This document shows, in pieces, positions 24,830-35,046 of a stretch of 43,864 nucleotides of DNA; within the stretch, counting starts at the first letter, position 1, and every line of letters starts with the position of its first letter. The notes under the pieces were generated by a model that was not told where the DNA came from, made no database searches, and saw only the letters and a program-made list of their open reading frames with translations. The position numbers and the translations under genes were made by a program. This DNA is from Bacteroidales bacterium (GTDB lineage Bacteria; Bacteroidota; Bacteroidia; Bacteroidales; F082): contig JALNZU010000027.1 in assembly GCA_023229245.1 (NCBI GenBank), forward strand, positions 1 to 43,864, read 5' to 3'.

Positions 24830-25495
24830 ATGGAAAAGCTAATCTCATATCTTCAACTCATTCTTTTGATGGCATATATTACAGCTTGTCAGTCAGGGAT
24901 GAAAAAGACTTTTCATGAAAACGGCAAGTTAGCATCCATCCTCCGCTTTGATGAAGCCGGTCAACTTCATGGGCGTTGCGAGTGGTATTATCCCAACGGC
25001 ATGAAACAGATGGAGTCGGAATATTCGCATAATATCTTGGATGGCCTTCAAATACGGTATCACGAAAGCGGTCAGAAACAGTCTGTCATACTTTATCGCA
25101 ATGGACTCATGGATAGCACTGCTTCCTATTATAGCGTATATGGCGATCTGATAGCAGTGGAAAAATATCGCAACGACACCTTGGATGGTGGGTATCAACG
25201 GTTTTACGAATCCGGTCAGTTGATGTTAGAAGGTGATTATGTGCAGGGATGGATGCATGGCATCTGGCTGTTTTATGATCAAGACGGCATCATAGTGGGC
25301 AAAGCTGAATTTAATATGGGTGATGGAATACAAAAAGGGTACTCATCCAATGGCAAGCTCTCACGCATCATCCATTATCATCAGAACCTGAAGCATGGGC
25401 CAGAAGAATATTACGATTTTGAAGGCCGGCATATTAAAACCCTTCACTACCAATACGGAGTAGTAGAGCATGAAGATGTATTTTTACCCGACTAA
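24830..25495 (+). CDS. YwqK-like MORN-repeat lipoprotein
   Basis: A 221-residue lipoprotein with signal peptide and lipobox ITAC (about 17-20). The rest is a run of MORN_2-type repeats of about 22-24 residues with the recurring pattern YYPNG, YHESGQ, RFYESGQL, YYDFEG. Such repeats form extended beta structures. Some related proteins are called YwqK antitoxins, but no toxin gene is adjacent, so I do not infer a toxin-antitoxin function. It is the last gene of the guaA-LysM-MORN operon. Confidence 0.85.
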   Translation: MEKLISYLQLILLMAYITACQSGMKKTFHENGKLASILRFDEAGQLHGRCEWYYPNGMKQMESEYSHNILDGLQIRYHESGQKQSVILYRNGLMDSTASYYSVYGDLIAVEKYRNDTLDGGYQRFYESGQLMLEGDYVQGWMHGIWLFYDQDGIIVGKAEFNMGDGIQKGYSSNGKLSRIIHYHQNLKHGPEEYYDFEGRHIKTLHYQYGVVEHEDVFLPD

Positions 25496-25571
25496 TATCA
25501 TCTCAATAGTCCATGCCGACAAAATCGATATAAGCTATTTTTCTGATTTCCAATGACGACAACTAGTTATA

Positions 25572-27695
25572 TCATTTTTTAAACTCAGGGTGCATCCCTA
25601 AGTTATACATGATAAAGCTATACATATCGGTATTTTCCTCTATAAGTTTTGATGTAGGTTTACCAGCTCCATGACCTGCTTGTGTTTCAATGCGAACCAA
25701 CACAGGATTTCCGCCTTGATGTTTTGACTGTAGCTCGGCCATAAACTTAAATGTATGAGCTGGCACCACACGATCATCATGGTCGGCAGTGATAGCGAGA
25801 GTAGCGGGATATTCAACTCCTTCTCTGATATTATGCAAAGGCGAATAGGTCAACAGATAGCGAAACATTTCCTCGTTGTCGTCGCTGCGGCCATAGTCGG
25901 TTGCCCATGCCCATCCAATAGTAAAATTCTGATACCTAAGCATATCCAACACTCCTACTATAGGGATTGCCACTTTGAAAAGCTCAGGTCGTTGGGTCAT
26001 GCAGGCACCTACCAATAGTCCGCCATTTGATCCTCCCATAATGGCAATTTTTCCTGCCTGTGTGTATTCATTATCAATCAAATATTCAGCTGCTGCAATA
26101 AAATCATCGAACACATTTTGTTTGTTGAACTGTTGCCCGGCCTGATGCCATTCTTTTCCATACTCACCTCCTCCACGAAGATTGACTGAGACATACAAAC
26201 CACCCTGCTCTAAAAAGGGCAGTCTGGAAACACTGAATGAGGGTGTCAGGCTAATATTGAACCCGCCATAGCCATAGAGTAAGACAGGGTTTTTTCCATT
26301 TTTCACCATGCCCTTTTTATAGGTGATGAACATTGGAATACGGGTTCCATCCTTGCTTTCAAAGAAAAGCTGTTCGGTTGTAAAAGCATCGGGATCAAAG
26401 TCTACTTCGCTTGCCGAATACAGTTTGGATGTATGCGTTTTCAGGTCGTACTGATAAATAGTAGATGGAAAAGTAAAGGAGGTAAAGCCAAAAAATGCTA
26501 TAGACTCCCCTTTATCGCCATTAAATCCAATGATAGTACCTAATGTAGGCAACTCCAATTGATGTTTCATATTGCCTTCATAATCAAAGAAGTAACCTTT
26601 ACTGTTAGCGTCTTCTAAGTATTCAGCATATATATAATCGCCAATGAGGCTGACAGATCCTAATACGTTCTCACTTTCGGGTATGACCACTTTCCAATAT
26701 TCTTGTTGTGGATGGAGCGGGTCAATCAATACCAGTTGTTTTTTGGGTGCTCCATTGGTTGTTTGAACCAATAGTTTTCCATCTATATGATCAATTACAT
26801 AATAGTCGTAATCAAATCCTTGAGCTATCTGAGTAAATGCTGTCTCGGGCTTGTTGGCTAAGCGAGCGTATAATGCATTTCCACTGGTTGATTGCGATTC
26901 GCTGATAATCAGATATACTTCATCATCGGTGACAGATGCATAGAAGTTTCGTTTTGGGTTTTTCTGATCCTGAAAAATGATGGTATCCTCTTGTTGGGTC
27001 GTCCCTAACCGGTGATAATAAACCTTATGAAACTCGTTGCTGCCTGAGAGTGCCTGTCCTTCGGCTGGGGCATCATACGCACTATAGTAGAATCCATTCT
27101 CATACCATGTGATACCCGAAAACTTAACCCAACGGACGGTATCCTCAAGCATCTGAGCTGTGGCTATATCCATGACGACTATTTCATTCCAGTCGCTACC
27201 TCCTCTGCTGATCGAATACGCCAGATATTTTCCATTGGGTGAGGGGCTGACAGTACCTAAGGCAATAGTTCCATCAGATGAAAATAAGTTTGGATCGAGC
27301 AAGAGCTGAGGTTCATCCTCAAGGCTTTCTTGCATATATAAAACACTCTGGTTTTGAAGGCCATCGTTTTTAAAAAAGAAATAATGACCTCCTTTCTTGA
27401 ACGGAACGCCAAGTCGGGGATAATTCCAGATGGTTTCAAACCGTTGCTTTAATTCATCGCGAAACGGAATAGCGGCAAGATAGTCTTGTGTGATATGATT
27501 CTGTGCATCAACCCATTCAGCTGTCTCTGCCGAGTTATCATCTTCCAACCATCGGTAGGGATCAGCCACTTCCTGACCAAAATAAATATCTAGCTGATTT
27601 TCTCGTTTAGTTTCAGGATATTGAATTTTCTTCTGCTGTGTACACGAAGATGTCATAAGCAATAAACTTATTAATGTGATTACAATCTTATTCAT
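25572..27695 (-). CDS. prolyl oligopeptidase (S9A) lipoprotein
   Basis: The serine peptidase cleaves after proline in short peptides. From the ATG at 27695 it is 707 residues. An ATG at 27719 is also in frame, but the downstream one gives a clean lipoprotein signal ending TSSC. The N-terminal domain begins YPETKRENQLDIYFG and DPYRWLED, as in S9A, then forms the beta-propeller. The catalytic domain has Ser in MGGSNGG (about 556), Asp in DHDDRV (about 640) and His in AGHGAGK (about 675). Its lipid anchor suggests an envelope location. It is convergent with the MORN-repeat gene and appears monocistronic. Confidence 0.92.
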   Translation of the reverse strand: MNKIVITLISLLLMTSSCTQQKKIQYPETKRENQLDIYFGQEVADPYRWLEDDNSAETAEWVDAQNHITQDYLAAIPFRDELKQRFETIWNYPRLGVPFKKGGHYFFFKNDGLQNQSVLYMQESLEDEPQLLLDPNLFSSDGTIALGTVSPSPNGKYLAYSISRGGSDWNEIVVMDIATAQMLEDTVRWVKFSGITWYENGFYYSAYDAPAEGQALSGSNEFHKVYYHRLGTTQQEDTIIFQDQKNPKRNFYASVTDDEVYLIISESQSTSGNALYARLANKPETAFTQIAQGFDYDYYVIDHIDGKLLVQTTNGAPKKQLVLIDPLHPQQEYWKVVIPESENVLGSVSLIGDYIYAEYLEDANSKGYFFDYEGNMKHQLELPTLGTIIGFNGDKGESIAFFGFTSFTFPSTIYQYDLKTHTSKLYSASEVDFDPDAFTTEQLFFESKDGTRIPMFITYKKGMVKNGKNPVLLYGYGGFNISLTPSFSVSRLPFLEQGGLYVSVNLRGGGEYGKEWHQAGQQFNKQNVFDDFIAAAEYLIDNEYTQAGKIAIMGGSNGGLLVGACMTQRPELFKVAIPIVGVLDMLRYQNFTIGWAWATDYGRSDDNEEMFRYLLTYSPLHNIREGVEYPATLAITADHDDRVVPAHTFKFMAELQSKHQGGNPVLVRIETQAGHGAGKPTSKLIEENTDMYSFIMYNLGMHPEFKK

Positions 27696-27848
27696 AAATA
27701 CAGGTTTTATCAAAAACATAATAATATACTGATCATAAGCCGGTTAAAAAGATTTGATTATATCCTTTCATATCTATTTTCAAGGGTTTACACTTTTTAT
27801 TGCTATCAGAGTATGTCTTGCAAAATATTTTCCAGCTTTTGGTAAGGG

Positions 27849-27856
27849 CAAAATTA
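27849..27856 (-). promoter_or_regulatory. possible -7 box upstream of the prolyl oligopeptidase gene
   Basis: The minus strand reads TAATTTTG, a TAnnTTTG match, which would give a leader of about 145 bases. There is no supporting -33 element, so it may be chance. Confidence 0.25.
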
Positions 27857-27883
27857 AGAAAAGCATGGATACCTGACACAGGC

Positions 27884-29221
27884 TTACAGATCACTTATCA
27901 CTTTACGGGTTTTCCATTTACCTGTTCTGAAATACAAATATGCAAACAGTGCTCCTATGCTCCATGCGATGGGTATTCCCCACCAAATCCCGATAGGACC
28001 AATTTTTTGGGCCAGCACATACGATATAGGTACACGTACTATCCATAAGGAAATCAAGGTAACAAACATAGGCACTATAGTATCTCCGGCTCCTCTCAAC
28101 ACTCCATTCAGTACAAACATAGAAGAGAAAATGATATAGAATGCACTGACGATATATAAATAGTCTTTACCTGCTGCTACCACACCTGCATCATTGGTAA
28201 ACAGGCGCATGATGGGTTCGGCAAACAGCCATGCTACTATAGTTACGCCTACCGATGTTAATGAAGTCATTTTTAAGGTTGCCATCAATCCCGATTTTAC
28301 CCTGTCAGGTTTGTTAGCTCCAATATTCTGACCAACAAAAGATGATAAAGCGGTAGCAAAATTCATAGCCGGCAGGCTGGCAAAGGAGTCGATGCGCATG
28401 GCTACGGCGTATGCCGCTATAACAGTAGTACCAAACATATTCACTACCCGGTAGAGTGCCAGCATACCTACTGCAACAAATGTCTGCTGAAACCCTGTTG
28501 GCAATCCAATTTGAACACTTCGCCAAAAGATAGCTTTGTTGAAACGCATGTTAAGAGGTGTAAACCGAAGAAACGGATTTGTTCGGTGCAAATAATATAT
28601 CAGACTGATAAACGCACCTGCCTGGGCTATCACAGTGGCTATGGCAGCACCTTCGATGCCCCAACCAAAACCTACCACAAACAGTATGTCTAAAATAGTG
28701 TTAACCACAGTAGCTACTATCAAAAAATAGAGCGGTGTTTTGGAATCGCCCATACCCCGTAATATAGAGGTAGTGCCCTGAAAACCAAACAGGAACAAAA
28801 ACCCCCATGCGTTGATATTAAAATAACGGACAGCCTCTGGTATAACTTCTTCTGGAAGATCGATCAACCTAAAAAGTGATGGACTGATTAGAGTGCCTGC
28901 TATAGATAAAAAGAATGAGGACACAAACAGAAAGATATACAAGGTATCTATAGTACGGCGAAGCTGGTCCATGTTCTTAGCTCCAAAAAACTGAGCAATA
29001 ATGATAGTGCCACCCGAGGTAAGGCCGATGATCATTGAGATAAGGGTAAAGATCATAGGGAAACTGGCACCCACAGCCGCCAATGCTTCATTCCCAAGAA
29101 ACTTACCTATTACAATGCTGTCAACCACATTATATAATTGTTGAAAGACATTGCCAATCAACATTGGAATGGTAAACCTGAGTATCTGCCTGCCAACCTT
29201 GCCGGAAGTCAGATCATGCAT
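27884..29221 (-). CDS. MATE-family efflux transporter
   Basis: This inner-membrane protein has about twelve helices. From the ATG at 29221 it is 445 residues and starts MHDLTSGKVGRQIL, which matches the usual MATE N-terminus. A TTG at 29245 is also in frame. The two homologous halves are recognisable from PMLIGNVFQQLYNVVDSIVIG and QIGLPTGFQQTFVAVG. The FQGTTSILRGMGDSKTPL loop and its counterpart LNGVLRGAGDTIVPM mark the internal repeat. Family members export drugs or metabolites with Na+ or H+. The substrate is not predictable. It is divergent from the PEP/pyruvate-binding gene. Confidence 0.92.
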   Translation of the reverse strand: MHDLTSGKVGRQILRFTIPMLIGNVFQQLYNVVDSIVIGKFLGNEALAAVGASFPMIFTLISMIIGLTSGGTIIIAQFFGAKNMDQLRRTIDTLYIFLFVSSFFLSIAGTLISPSLFRLIDLPEEVIPEAVRYFNINAWGFLFLFGFQGTTSILRGMGDSKTPLYFLIVATVVNTILDILFVVGFGWGIEGAAIATVIAQAGAFISLIYYLHRTNPFLRFTPLNMRFNKAIFWRSVQIGLPTGFQQTFVAVGMLALYRVVNMFGTTVIAAYAVAMRIDSFASLPAMNFATALSSFVGQNIGANKPDRVKSGLMATLKMTSLTSVGVTIVAWLFAEPIMRLFTNDAGVVAAGKDYLYIVSAFYIIFSSMFVLNGVLRGAGDTIVPMFVTLISLWIVRVPISYVLAQKIGPIGIWWGIPIAWSIGALFAYLYFRTGKWKTRKVISDL

Positions 29222-29515
29222 CTGATCCTGATTCTTTTTCTTCAATGACGAATTAAAATTTACATTAGACAGCTACTTCCAAGCTAATCTGAATTGTTTC
29301 GATATTATAAACCAGATTGGATTGAAATTGTTTGACAAAACCCGCTTAAACTACTATTTTTTGTGATACGGCCTCAAAACTATCGGTTATCATAAAAATC
29401 GGGTTCAAAAATACTTCATTCCCTACTTTTCAAGCTGAGTTTGTACGAAATCATCTAAGAAAAATTTGTATTGCCGTCTGGTTCACCTATTTTTGTTCGA
29501 CCAAAAAACTTACTG
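29222..29515. other. divergent intergenic region (MATE / PEP-binding protein)
   Basis: About 290 AT-rich bases hold the start regions of both genes. I see no confident -7/-33 pair and no strong hairpin. Confidence 0.3.
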
Positions 29516-32503
29516 ATGAGCCTGCCAGAGCATAATATCCATCCGCGCAACTATTTGTTTACGGATACTTCATTTATCAGCCTGATGAAAAACCGTATTT
29601 ATCATGTACTGTTGATCTCTTCGGTATATGATGCATTCATGCTTGAGGAAGATGGTCGGGTAGATGAACAGATCTTCAATGAATATGTTTCGCTTAACTT
29701 GCGCTATCCCCCTATTTTTTTATTGGCAAGCTCTGAAAAAGAAGCATTCGATATGTTAGATCAAGAAAGTATTGATCTGATCATCATCATGTTAAGCTCT
29801 CAGGAAAAGCAAACATATCAGTTAGCCGAAAAGCTTAAAGCCACTCAAGAATCCATTCCTATTGTAGTGCTGGCACCTCTTTCGCGGGAGTTAGCTCTAA
29901 AGATGGACAGAAAAGAACTCCGCTCGGTTGATTATGTGTTCAACTGGCTTGGGAATACCGATATTTTATTAGCTATCATCAAGCTGATAGAAGATAAGAT
30001 GAACGCCGATCACGACATAATAGAGGTAGGGGTGCAGTGCATTATTTTGGTAGAAGATTCGGTACGCTTTTATAGCAGTTATCTGCCCAATATATATAAG
30101 ATCATCTTCAAGCAGTCGAAATCGTTTATGACCGAAGGGCTGAACGAACACCAGAAAACTCTTAGAATGCGTGGCAGGCCTAAGATATTATTGGCTACCA
30201 CTTATGAGGAGGCCATCAGCTTATATAAGAAATACAAACAAAACATTTTAGGTATCATATCAGATATTTCGTATGAGCGCGAGGGAAAGCCTGATGATCA
30301 GGCCGGTATCCGGTTGTGCAGGGTAGTGAAAAAAAACGATAAATACTTGCCTCTGCTGCTACAATCGTCAGAAGCTGAGAATGAAGAAACGGCCAAACAG
30401 ATCAAGGTTGGGTTTATCAATAAAAACTCTAAAAGCCTTTCGATGGAACTGCAAAGGTTTATTATGGAATACTTTGCTTTTGGCGATTTTGTCTTCAAAG
30501 ACCCGTCTTCCAATATGGAGGTGATGCGTGCCAGAGATTTAAAAGACTTGCAGGAGAAGATCTTTCAGGTTCCCAACGATTCGTTGCAATATCATATTGA
30601 ACGCAACCATTTATCTAAATGGCTCAGGGCCAGGGCACTATTTCCTCTTGCCGATCTTTTCAAGCAATTCACCCCTGAAGATTTTGGTGATAGCAGTGAT
30701 GTGAAGCGCTTTGTGTTTGATGCCATAGCTAATTTCCGTCGCAACAAGGCTCGGGGTGTGATAGCCGAGTTCAATCGAAAAAGTTATGACGAGTATACTT
30801 CTTTCAGCCGTATCGGGCAAGGTTCTATTGGAGGGAAAGCACGTGGACTGGCATTTTTAGATTCGCTTATCAAACGCAATAAGCTACACGACAGCTATGA
30901 AGGAATCACTATAGGAATACCGCGTACAGTAGTTTTATGTACAGATATCTTTGATGAATTTATGGAGGAGAACAATCTCTATCCTGTTGCCTTATCCGAC
31001 TCGCTGAGTGATGAAGAACTGTTGAAATATTTTGTAGAAGCTCAACTTCCGTTTCGTATCAAAGACGATCTATCCACCCTCATTGCTTTCACAAGGCGGC
31101 CATTGGCAATACGCTCTTCAAGCCTTTTGGAGGACTCACACTATCAGCCATTTGCAGGTATTTACAGCACTTATATGATCCCTTTTGTGGAAAACGACGA
31201 AAAAACTATGTACCGGCTGTTGGAACAAGCTATCAAAAGTGTGTATGCTTCGGCATTTTATCAAAACAGCAAAGCTTATATGATGGCAACAAAAAATGTG
31301 ATAGACGAAGAGAAAATGGCTATAGTGCTTCAAGAAGTATGCGGCACTAATTATCATACACATTATTATCCGGCTATTTCAGGTGTTGCCCGTTCAATCA
31401 ATTTTTATCCTATAGGTCCTGAGAAACCCGAGGAAGGGATAGCCGATATCGCATTAGGGTTAGGAAAGTATATAGTAGATGGAGGTCAAACCCTACGCTT
31501 CTCACCAAAATTTCCTAAGAAAGTTTTACAAACCAGTCAGCCTGATCTAGCGTTGCGCGACACACAAAAGCAGTTTTATGCATTAGACCTTAATCCCGAA
31601 AGTTTTAAAATATCTACCGATGATGCAGCTAATCTCTTGCAGCTTACTTTAAATGATGCAGATGCGGATGGTGCTCTAAGGCTTATCTGTTCAACCTACG
31701 ACTACCATAATAATATGCTGCGTGATGGGTACCATTTGGATGGCAAAAAACTGGTAACTTTTGCACATATTCTCAAATACAACACCTTCCCTTTATCCGA
31801 GATCCTTCAACGTATCTTAGAGATAGGGCAGAAAGAGATGGGCAAGCCCATAGAGATAGAGTTTGCCGTCAAACTAAACCAGCCTATGGGAGCTCCGCGC
31901 CTGTTCTATATGCTGCAAATAAGACCTGTCGCCAATCTGAGCGAGACGGTAGAACTGAAAAACAATCATCGCATACCGGATGAACATACGATCATCAAAT
32001 CATTCCGTGCCTTAGGCAATGGTGTTCTAACCGATATCTGCGACATCATATATGTGAAGCCTGACAGCTTTAATCCGGCCAAGACCCGTCAGATAGCCGA
32101 GCAGATAGGAGTACTCAACGCAAGTATGATGAGCCAGGCCAGAAATTATGTATTGATAGGTCCAGGGCGCTGGGGCTCATCCGATCCATGGCTTGGGATA
32201 CCGGTTAAATGGCCTCAAATATCGGCTGCACGTGTCATAGTGGAAGCAGGATTGAAAAATTATCGGATAGACCCCAGTCAGGGAACACATTTTTTCCAGA
32301 ATCTGACTTCCTTCGGGGTAGGATATTTCACCATCAACCCATTCCTCAATGATGGATGGTATGATGTAAGTTATTTAGATAGCTTTCAGACCGAATACGA
32401 AGACCAGTTTATACGTCATATCCGGTTTCAACAGCCTTTGCATATAGTGGTTGACGGGAGAAACAACAAAGGAATGATTTTTAAAGAAGGAATAGGGATT
32501 TAG
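29516..32503 (+). CDS. PEP/pyruvate-binding (PPDK N-terminal) protein with receiver-like N-terminus
   Basis: From the ATG at 29516 it is 995 residues. A TTG at 29471 is also in frame. The first 130 residues look like a response-regulator fold (VLLISSVYDA, then IDLIIIML). A second receiver-like unit starts with CIILVEDSVRFYSSYLP near 175 and continues with ILGIISDISYE. The central and C-terminal parts carry the ATP-grasp PEP/pyruvate-binding domain of PEP synthase and PPDK: IGQGSIGGKARGLAF near 440 and RPLAIRSSSLLEDS near 535. The phosphohistidine swivelling domain and the PEP-utilising barrel of the full enzymes are absent. It cannot therefore be a complete PEP synthase, and a regulatory or phosphotransfer role is possible. 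Confidence 0.85.
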   Translation: MSLPEHNIHPRNYLFTDTSFISLMKNRIYHVLLISSVYDAFMLEEDGRVDEQIFNEYVSLNLRYPPIFLLASSEKEAFDMLDQESIDLIIIMLSSQEKQTYQLAEKLKATQESIPIVVLAPLSRELALKMDRKELRSVDYVFNWLGNTDILLAIIKLIEDKMNADHDIIEVGVQCIILVEDSVRFYSSYLPNIYKIIFKQSKSFMTEGLNEHQKTLRMRGRPKILLATTYEEAISLYKKYKQNILGIISDISYEREGKPDDQAGIRLCRVVKKNDKYLPLLLQSSEAENEETAKQIKVGFINKNSKSLSMELQRFIMEYFAFGDFVFKDPSSNMEVMRARDLKDLQEKIFQVPNDSLQYHIERNHLSKWLRARALFPLADLFKQFTPEDFGDSSDVKRFVFDAIANFRRNKARGVIAEFNRKSYDEYTSFSRIGQGSIGGKARGLAFLDSLIKRNKLHDSYEGITIGIPRTVVLCTDIFDEFMEENNLYPVALSDSLSDEELLKYFVEAQLPFRIKDDLSTLIAFTRRPLAIRSSSLLEDSHYQPFAGIYSTYMIPFVENDEKTMYRLLEQAIKSVYASAFYQNSKAYMMATKNVIDEEKMAIVLQEVCGTNYHTHYYPAISGVARSINFYPIGPEKPEEGIADIALGLGKYIVDGGQTLRFSPKFPKKVLQTSQPDLALRDTQKQFYALDLNPESFKISTDDAANLLQLTLNDADADGALRLICSTYDYHNNMLRDGYHLDGKKLVTFAHILKYNTFPLSEILQRILEIGQKEMGKPIEIEFAVKLNQPMGAPRLFYMLQIRPVANLSETVELKNNHRIPDEHTIIKSFRALGNGVLTDICDIIYVKPDSFNPAKTRQIAEQIGVLNASMMSQARNYVLIGPGRWGSSDPWLGIPVKWPQISAARVIVEAGLKNYRIDPSQGTHFFQNLTSFGVGYFTINPFLNDGWYDVSYLDSFQTEYEDQFIRHIRFQQPLHIVVDGRNNKGMIFKEGIGI

Positions 32504-32538
32504 GTGAGTGCATACTTGATTCCTATCAGAAATCCATA

Positions 32539-33447
32539 CTAAAGCACACTTTTGACATAGTCAAAAAGAAGATCGTGTCTCGCCGGGTCGAACCAGTGAT
32601 AATTTTTGTTCTTTCTGAACCAGGTACGCTGACGTTTGGCATATTGGCGAGTGTGCAGCTTGATATATTCTACCGTTGCCTCCAAATCGTATTTTCCTTC
32701 CATATATTCAAACAGCTCTTTGTATCCTACTGTGTTCAACGCATTCAAATGTCTATAGGGAAACAGTTGCCGGGCTTCCTCCATCCATCCTTCGGCCAAC
32801 ATTTTCTCTGTCCTAAGCCTGATCCTGTTTTCCAGCACAACCGGCTTGGGCTGAAGACCTATCCATAACACTTCAAACGGTCGTGATTGTGTTTGTCGTT
32901 TCCTGTAAAAACTCATTGGCTTACCTGTTTGAAAATAAACTTCCAACGCCCTTTGCAAACGGCGTGGATTCTGTGTATCAACTAATTTAAAATACTCAGA
33001 ATCATATTGTTGTACTAAATCCTGCAAACCTTTCAGGCCCGATTGCTGATAAAGTTCATTTACTTGTGACCGTACCTCATCAGATATCTCCGGCATAGTA
33101 TCCATACCTATGCATACTGCATCAATAAACAAACCCGATCCGCCGGTCAGTATCACTTCATCGTGCGTTAGAAACAAGGCCTTTAATTTTTCTAAGGCTT
33201 GTGTTTCGTATTGCGCCACATTATATGGCTGATGAATACTGATATGTCCGATAAAATGGTGGGGTACAGTCTGTAACTGTTCTTGTGTGGGGGACGCTGT
33301 TCCTATCCGCATCTCCTTATAAAACTGGCGGCTATCGGCAGATAAAATTTCGGTTTGTAATTCCATTGCCAGTTGAATGGCTATTTGAGTTTTCCCTGAT
33401 GCGGTAGGGCCGGCTATCACTATCAGTTTTTTTTGTTTCGACGGCAT
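32539..33447 (-). CDS. miaA: tRNA dimethylallyltransferase
   Basis: MiaA adds a dimethylallyl group to A37 of tRNAs that read UNN codons. The 302-residue length is normal. The P-loop is AGPTASGKT (12-20). LSADSRQFYKEM near 35-46 carries the catalytic Asp, LTGGSGLFIDA near 100 is the substrate region, and QNPRRLQRALEVY near 157-170 is typical. The C-terminal TRQYAKRQRTWFRK is the tRNA-contacting motif. It follows the CCA-adding-type gene by 13 bases, so the two tRNA-maturation genes likely form an operon, and it is convergent with the PEP-binding gene. Confidence 0.95.
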   Translation of the reverse strand: MPSKQKKLIVIAGPTASGKTQIAIQLAMELQTEILSADSRQFYKEMRIGTASPTQEQLQTVPHHFIGHISIHQPYNVAQYETQALEKLKALFLTHDEVILTGGSGLFIDAVCIGMDTMPEISDEVRSQVNELYQQSGLKGLQDLVQQYDSEYFKLVDTQNPRRLQRALEVYFQTGKPMSFYRKRQTQSRPFEVLWIGLQPKPVVLENRIRLRTEKMLAEGWMEEARQLFPYRHLNALNTVGYKELFEYMEGKYDLEATVEYIKLHTRQYAKRQRTWFRKNKNYHWFDPARHDLLFDYVKSVL

Positions 33448-33460
33448 GGAGGTAGAGATT

Positions 33461-34915
33461 TTAGAGTGGTGTGGGCTCGTTATTTACTTTATTGTCGGGC
33501 TTTACCTCTTTAACTTTTTTAAGTCCCATTTTTTTGCCTGACTCTTTCATAAACTCATATGCCTGGTCGAAGTCATTGGCTATCACTCCATCCAATATAG
33601 CTTCGCGTATAGCCGTTTTTACCGCGCCTACTTCTTTTCCCGGTTTAAGTCCAAAGACCTCCATGATCATATCACCACTTATAGGCGGTTGCCAGTTTCG
33701 GATGCGGTCTTTTTCTTCTATCTCTTGTAATTTTTTTCGTACCAACTCAAAGTTTTCACGATATTTCCTGATCTTATATTCGTTTTTGGTTGTCACATCA
33801 GCTTGGCACAGTAGCATGAGCGAATCTATATCATCTCCTGCATCGAAGAGCAGCCGTCGTATAGCTGAGTCGGTAACTATTTCCTGCGAGAGTACTATAG
33901 GCCTAAGATGCAGGAGCACCATTTTTTGTACAAACTTCATGGGATCGCCCATAGGCAGCTTCAGCTGTTTGAAGATACCGGGTACCATTTTTGCTCCTCT
34001 GAACTCATGCCCGTGGAAGGTCCAGCCGAGCTGGGGGTCGAACCTTTTTGTAGCCGGCTTGGCAATATCGTGCAATATGGCAGCCCATCGCAACCAAAGG
34101 TCATCGCTTACACGCGACAGATTGTCGAGCACCTCAGTGGTATGGTAGAAATTATCTTTATGGCTTTTGCCGTCTATAGTCTCACGTTCTCTCAACGCCG
34201 CCATTTGCGGGAAAAACACTTCTAACAAACCGGTATCGTAAAGCAAGTGAAATCCCACGGAAGGTTTGTCTGTCATAATAATCTTATTCAACTCATCAGT
34301 GATCCGCTCTTTAGATACTATCTCCAGGCGTTCTTTATTCCTTTTGATAGCTTCTAATGAGGCTAATTCTATCTTGAACCCCAATTGAGCTGCAAAGCGT
34401 ATGGCACGCATCATTCGCAACGGATCATCCGAATAGGTAATATCGGCATCTAAAGGTGTACGTATTCGCTTGTTCGACAAGTCTTTAAGTCCGTTGAAAG
34501 GGTCTATAAGAGAGCCATAATCCTGTGTATTTAAGCTTATTGCCAGAGCATTGATAGTAAAGTCACGTCGCTTCTGATCGTCTTCCAGACTGCCAGCACT
34601 GACTGTAGGCTTACGACTGCTAATCTGATAAGATTCTTTGCGTGCTCCTACAAATTCAACCACAAACTCGCCATAGCGTATCATAGCCGTTCCAAACTGA
34701 CCATAAAACTTGGCTTCTGTACCTTTACCTAATCTCAGGGCTATGGCTTCAGCTACCTTCAGTCCATCCCCTTCTACTACTATATCCACATCTTTAGAAG
34801 CTCTGCCCACAAGCATATCACGGACATAACCTCCAATGACATAACATCTTACACCCATATCCCTACATACGGATGAGATTAGGGTAAATAGTTCTGATGT
34901 AAGATATTTCTCCAT
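33461..34915 (-). CDS. CCA tRNA nucleotidyltransferase / poly(A) polymerase family with HD domain
   Basis: From the ATG at 34915 it is 484 residues. A GTG at 34924 is in frame. The class II nucleotidyltransferase head has GGYVRDML near 26-33 and the metal-binding DVDIVVEG shortly after. RRDFTINALAI and DPLRMMRAIRFAAQLGF are the following family motifs, and an HD domain (WAAILHDIAKPAT) lies near 280. It adds or repairs the 3' CCA of tRNA, or poly(A) in some relatives. I prefer CCA addition because it is adjacent to miaA. The Lys-rich C-terminal tail is unstructured. Confidence 0.9.
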   Translation of the reverse strand: MEKYLTSELFTLISSVCRDMGVRCYVIGGYVRDMLVGRASKDVDIVVEGDGLKVAEAIALRLGKGTEAKFYGQFGTAMIRYGEFVVEFVGARKESYQISSRKPTVSAGSLEDDQKRRDFTINALAISLNTQDYGSLIDPFNGLKDLSNKRIRTPLDADITYSDDPLRMMRAIRFAAQLGFKIELASLEAIKRNKERLEIVSKERITDELNKIIMTDKPSVGFHLLYDTGLLEVFFPQMAALRERETIDGKSHKDNFYHTTEVLDNLSRVSDDLWLRWAAILHDIAKPATKRFDPQLGWTFHGHEFRGAKMVPGIFKQLKLPMGDPMKFVQKMVLLHLRPIVLSQEIVTDSAIRRLLFDAGDDIDSLMLLCQADVTTKNEYKIRKYRENFELVRKKLQEIEEKDRIRNWQPPISGDMIMEVFGLKPGKEVGAVKTAIREAILDGVIANDFDQAYEFMKESGKKMGLKKVKEVKPDNKVNNEPTPL

Positions 34916-35035
34916 ATTTTTCACCGCACAAAAATAGGCAAATAGGCCAAAGATACCGAATCAAATAGCTGTATGCATTTCAAAATCCAATAGATTTATT
35001 AGGTTTGAGAATATGATTTCTCTCTAAAAAACCTG

Positions 35036-35043
35036 TAATTTTG
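35036..35043 (+). promoter_or_regulatory. -7 box next to the start of the pseudo-phosphatase gene
   Basis: TAATTTTG matches TAnnTTTG and ends three bases before the ATG at 35047. The transcript would be leaderless or nearly so, as proposed for the ATPase at 3209. Confidence 0.45.
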
Positions 35044-35046
35044 AAC

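Noticed and set aside
24830..25495. YwqK toxin-antitoxin system
   Set aside because: The MORN-repeat lipoprotein stands in an operon with guaA and a LysM protein, and there is no toxin gene.
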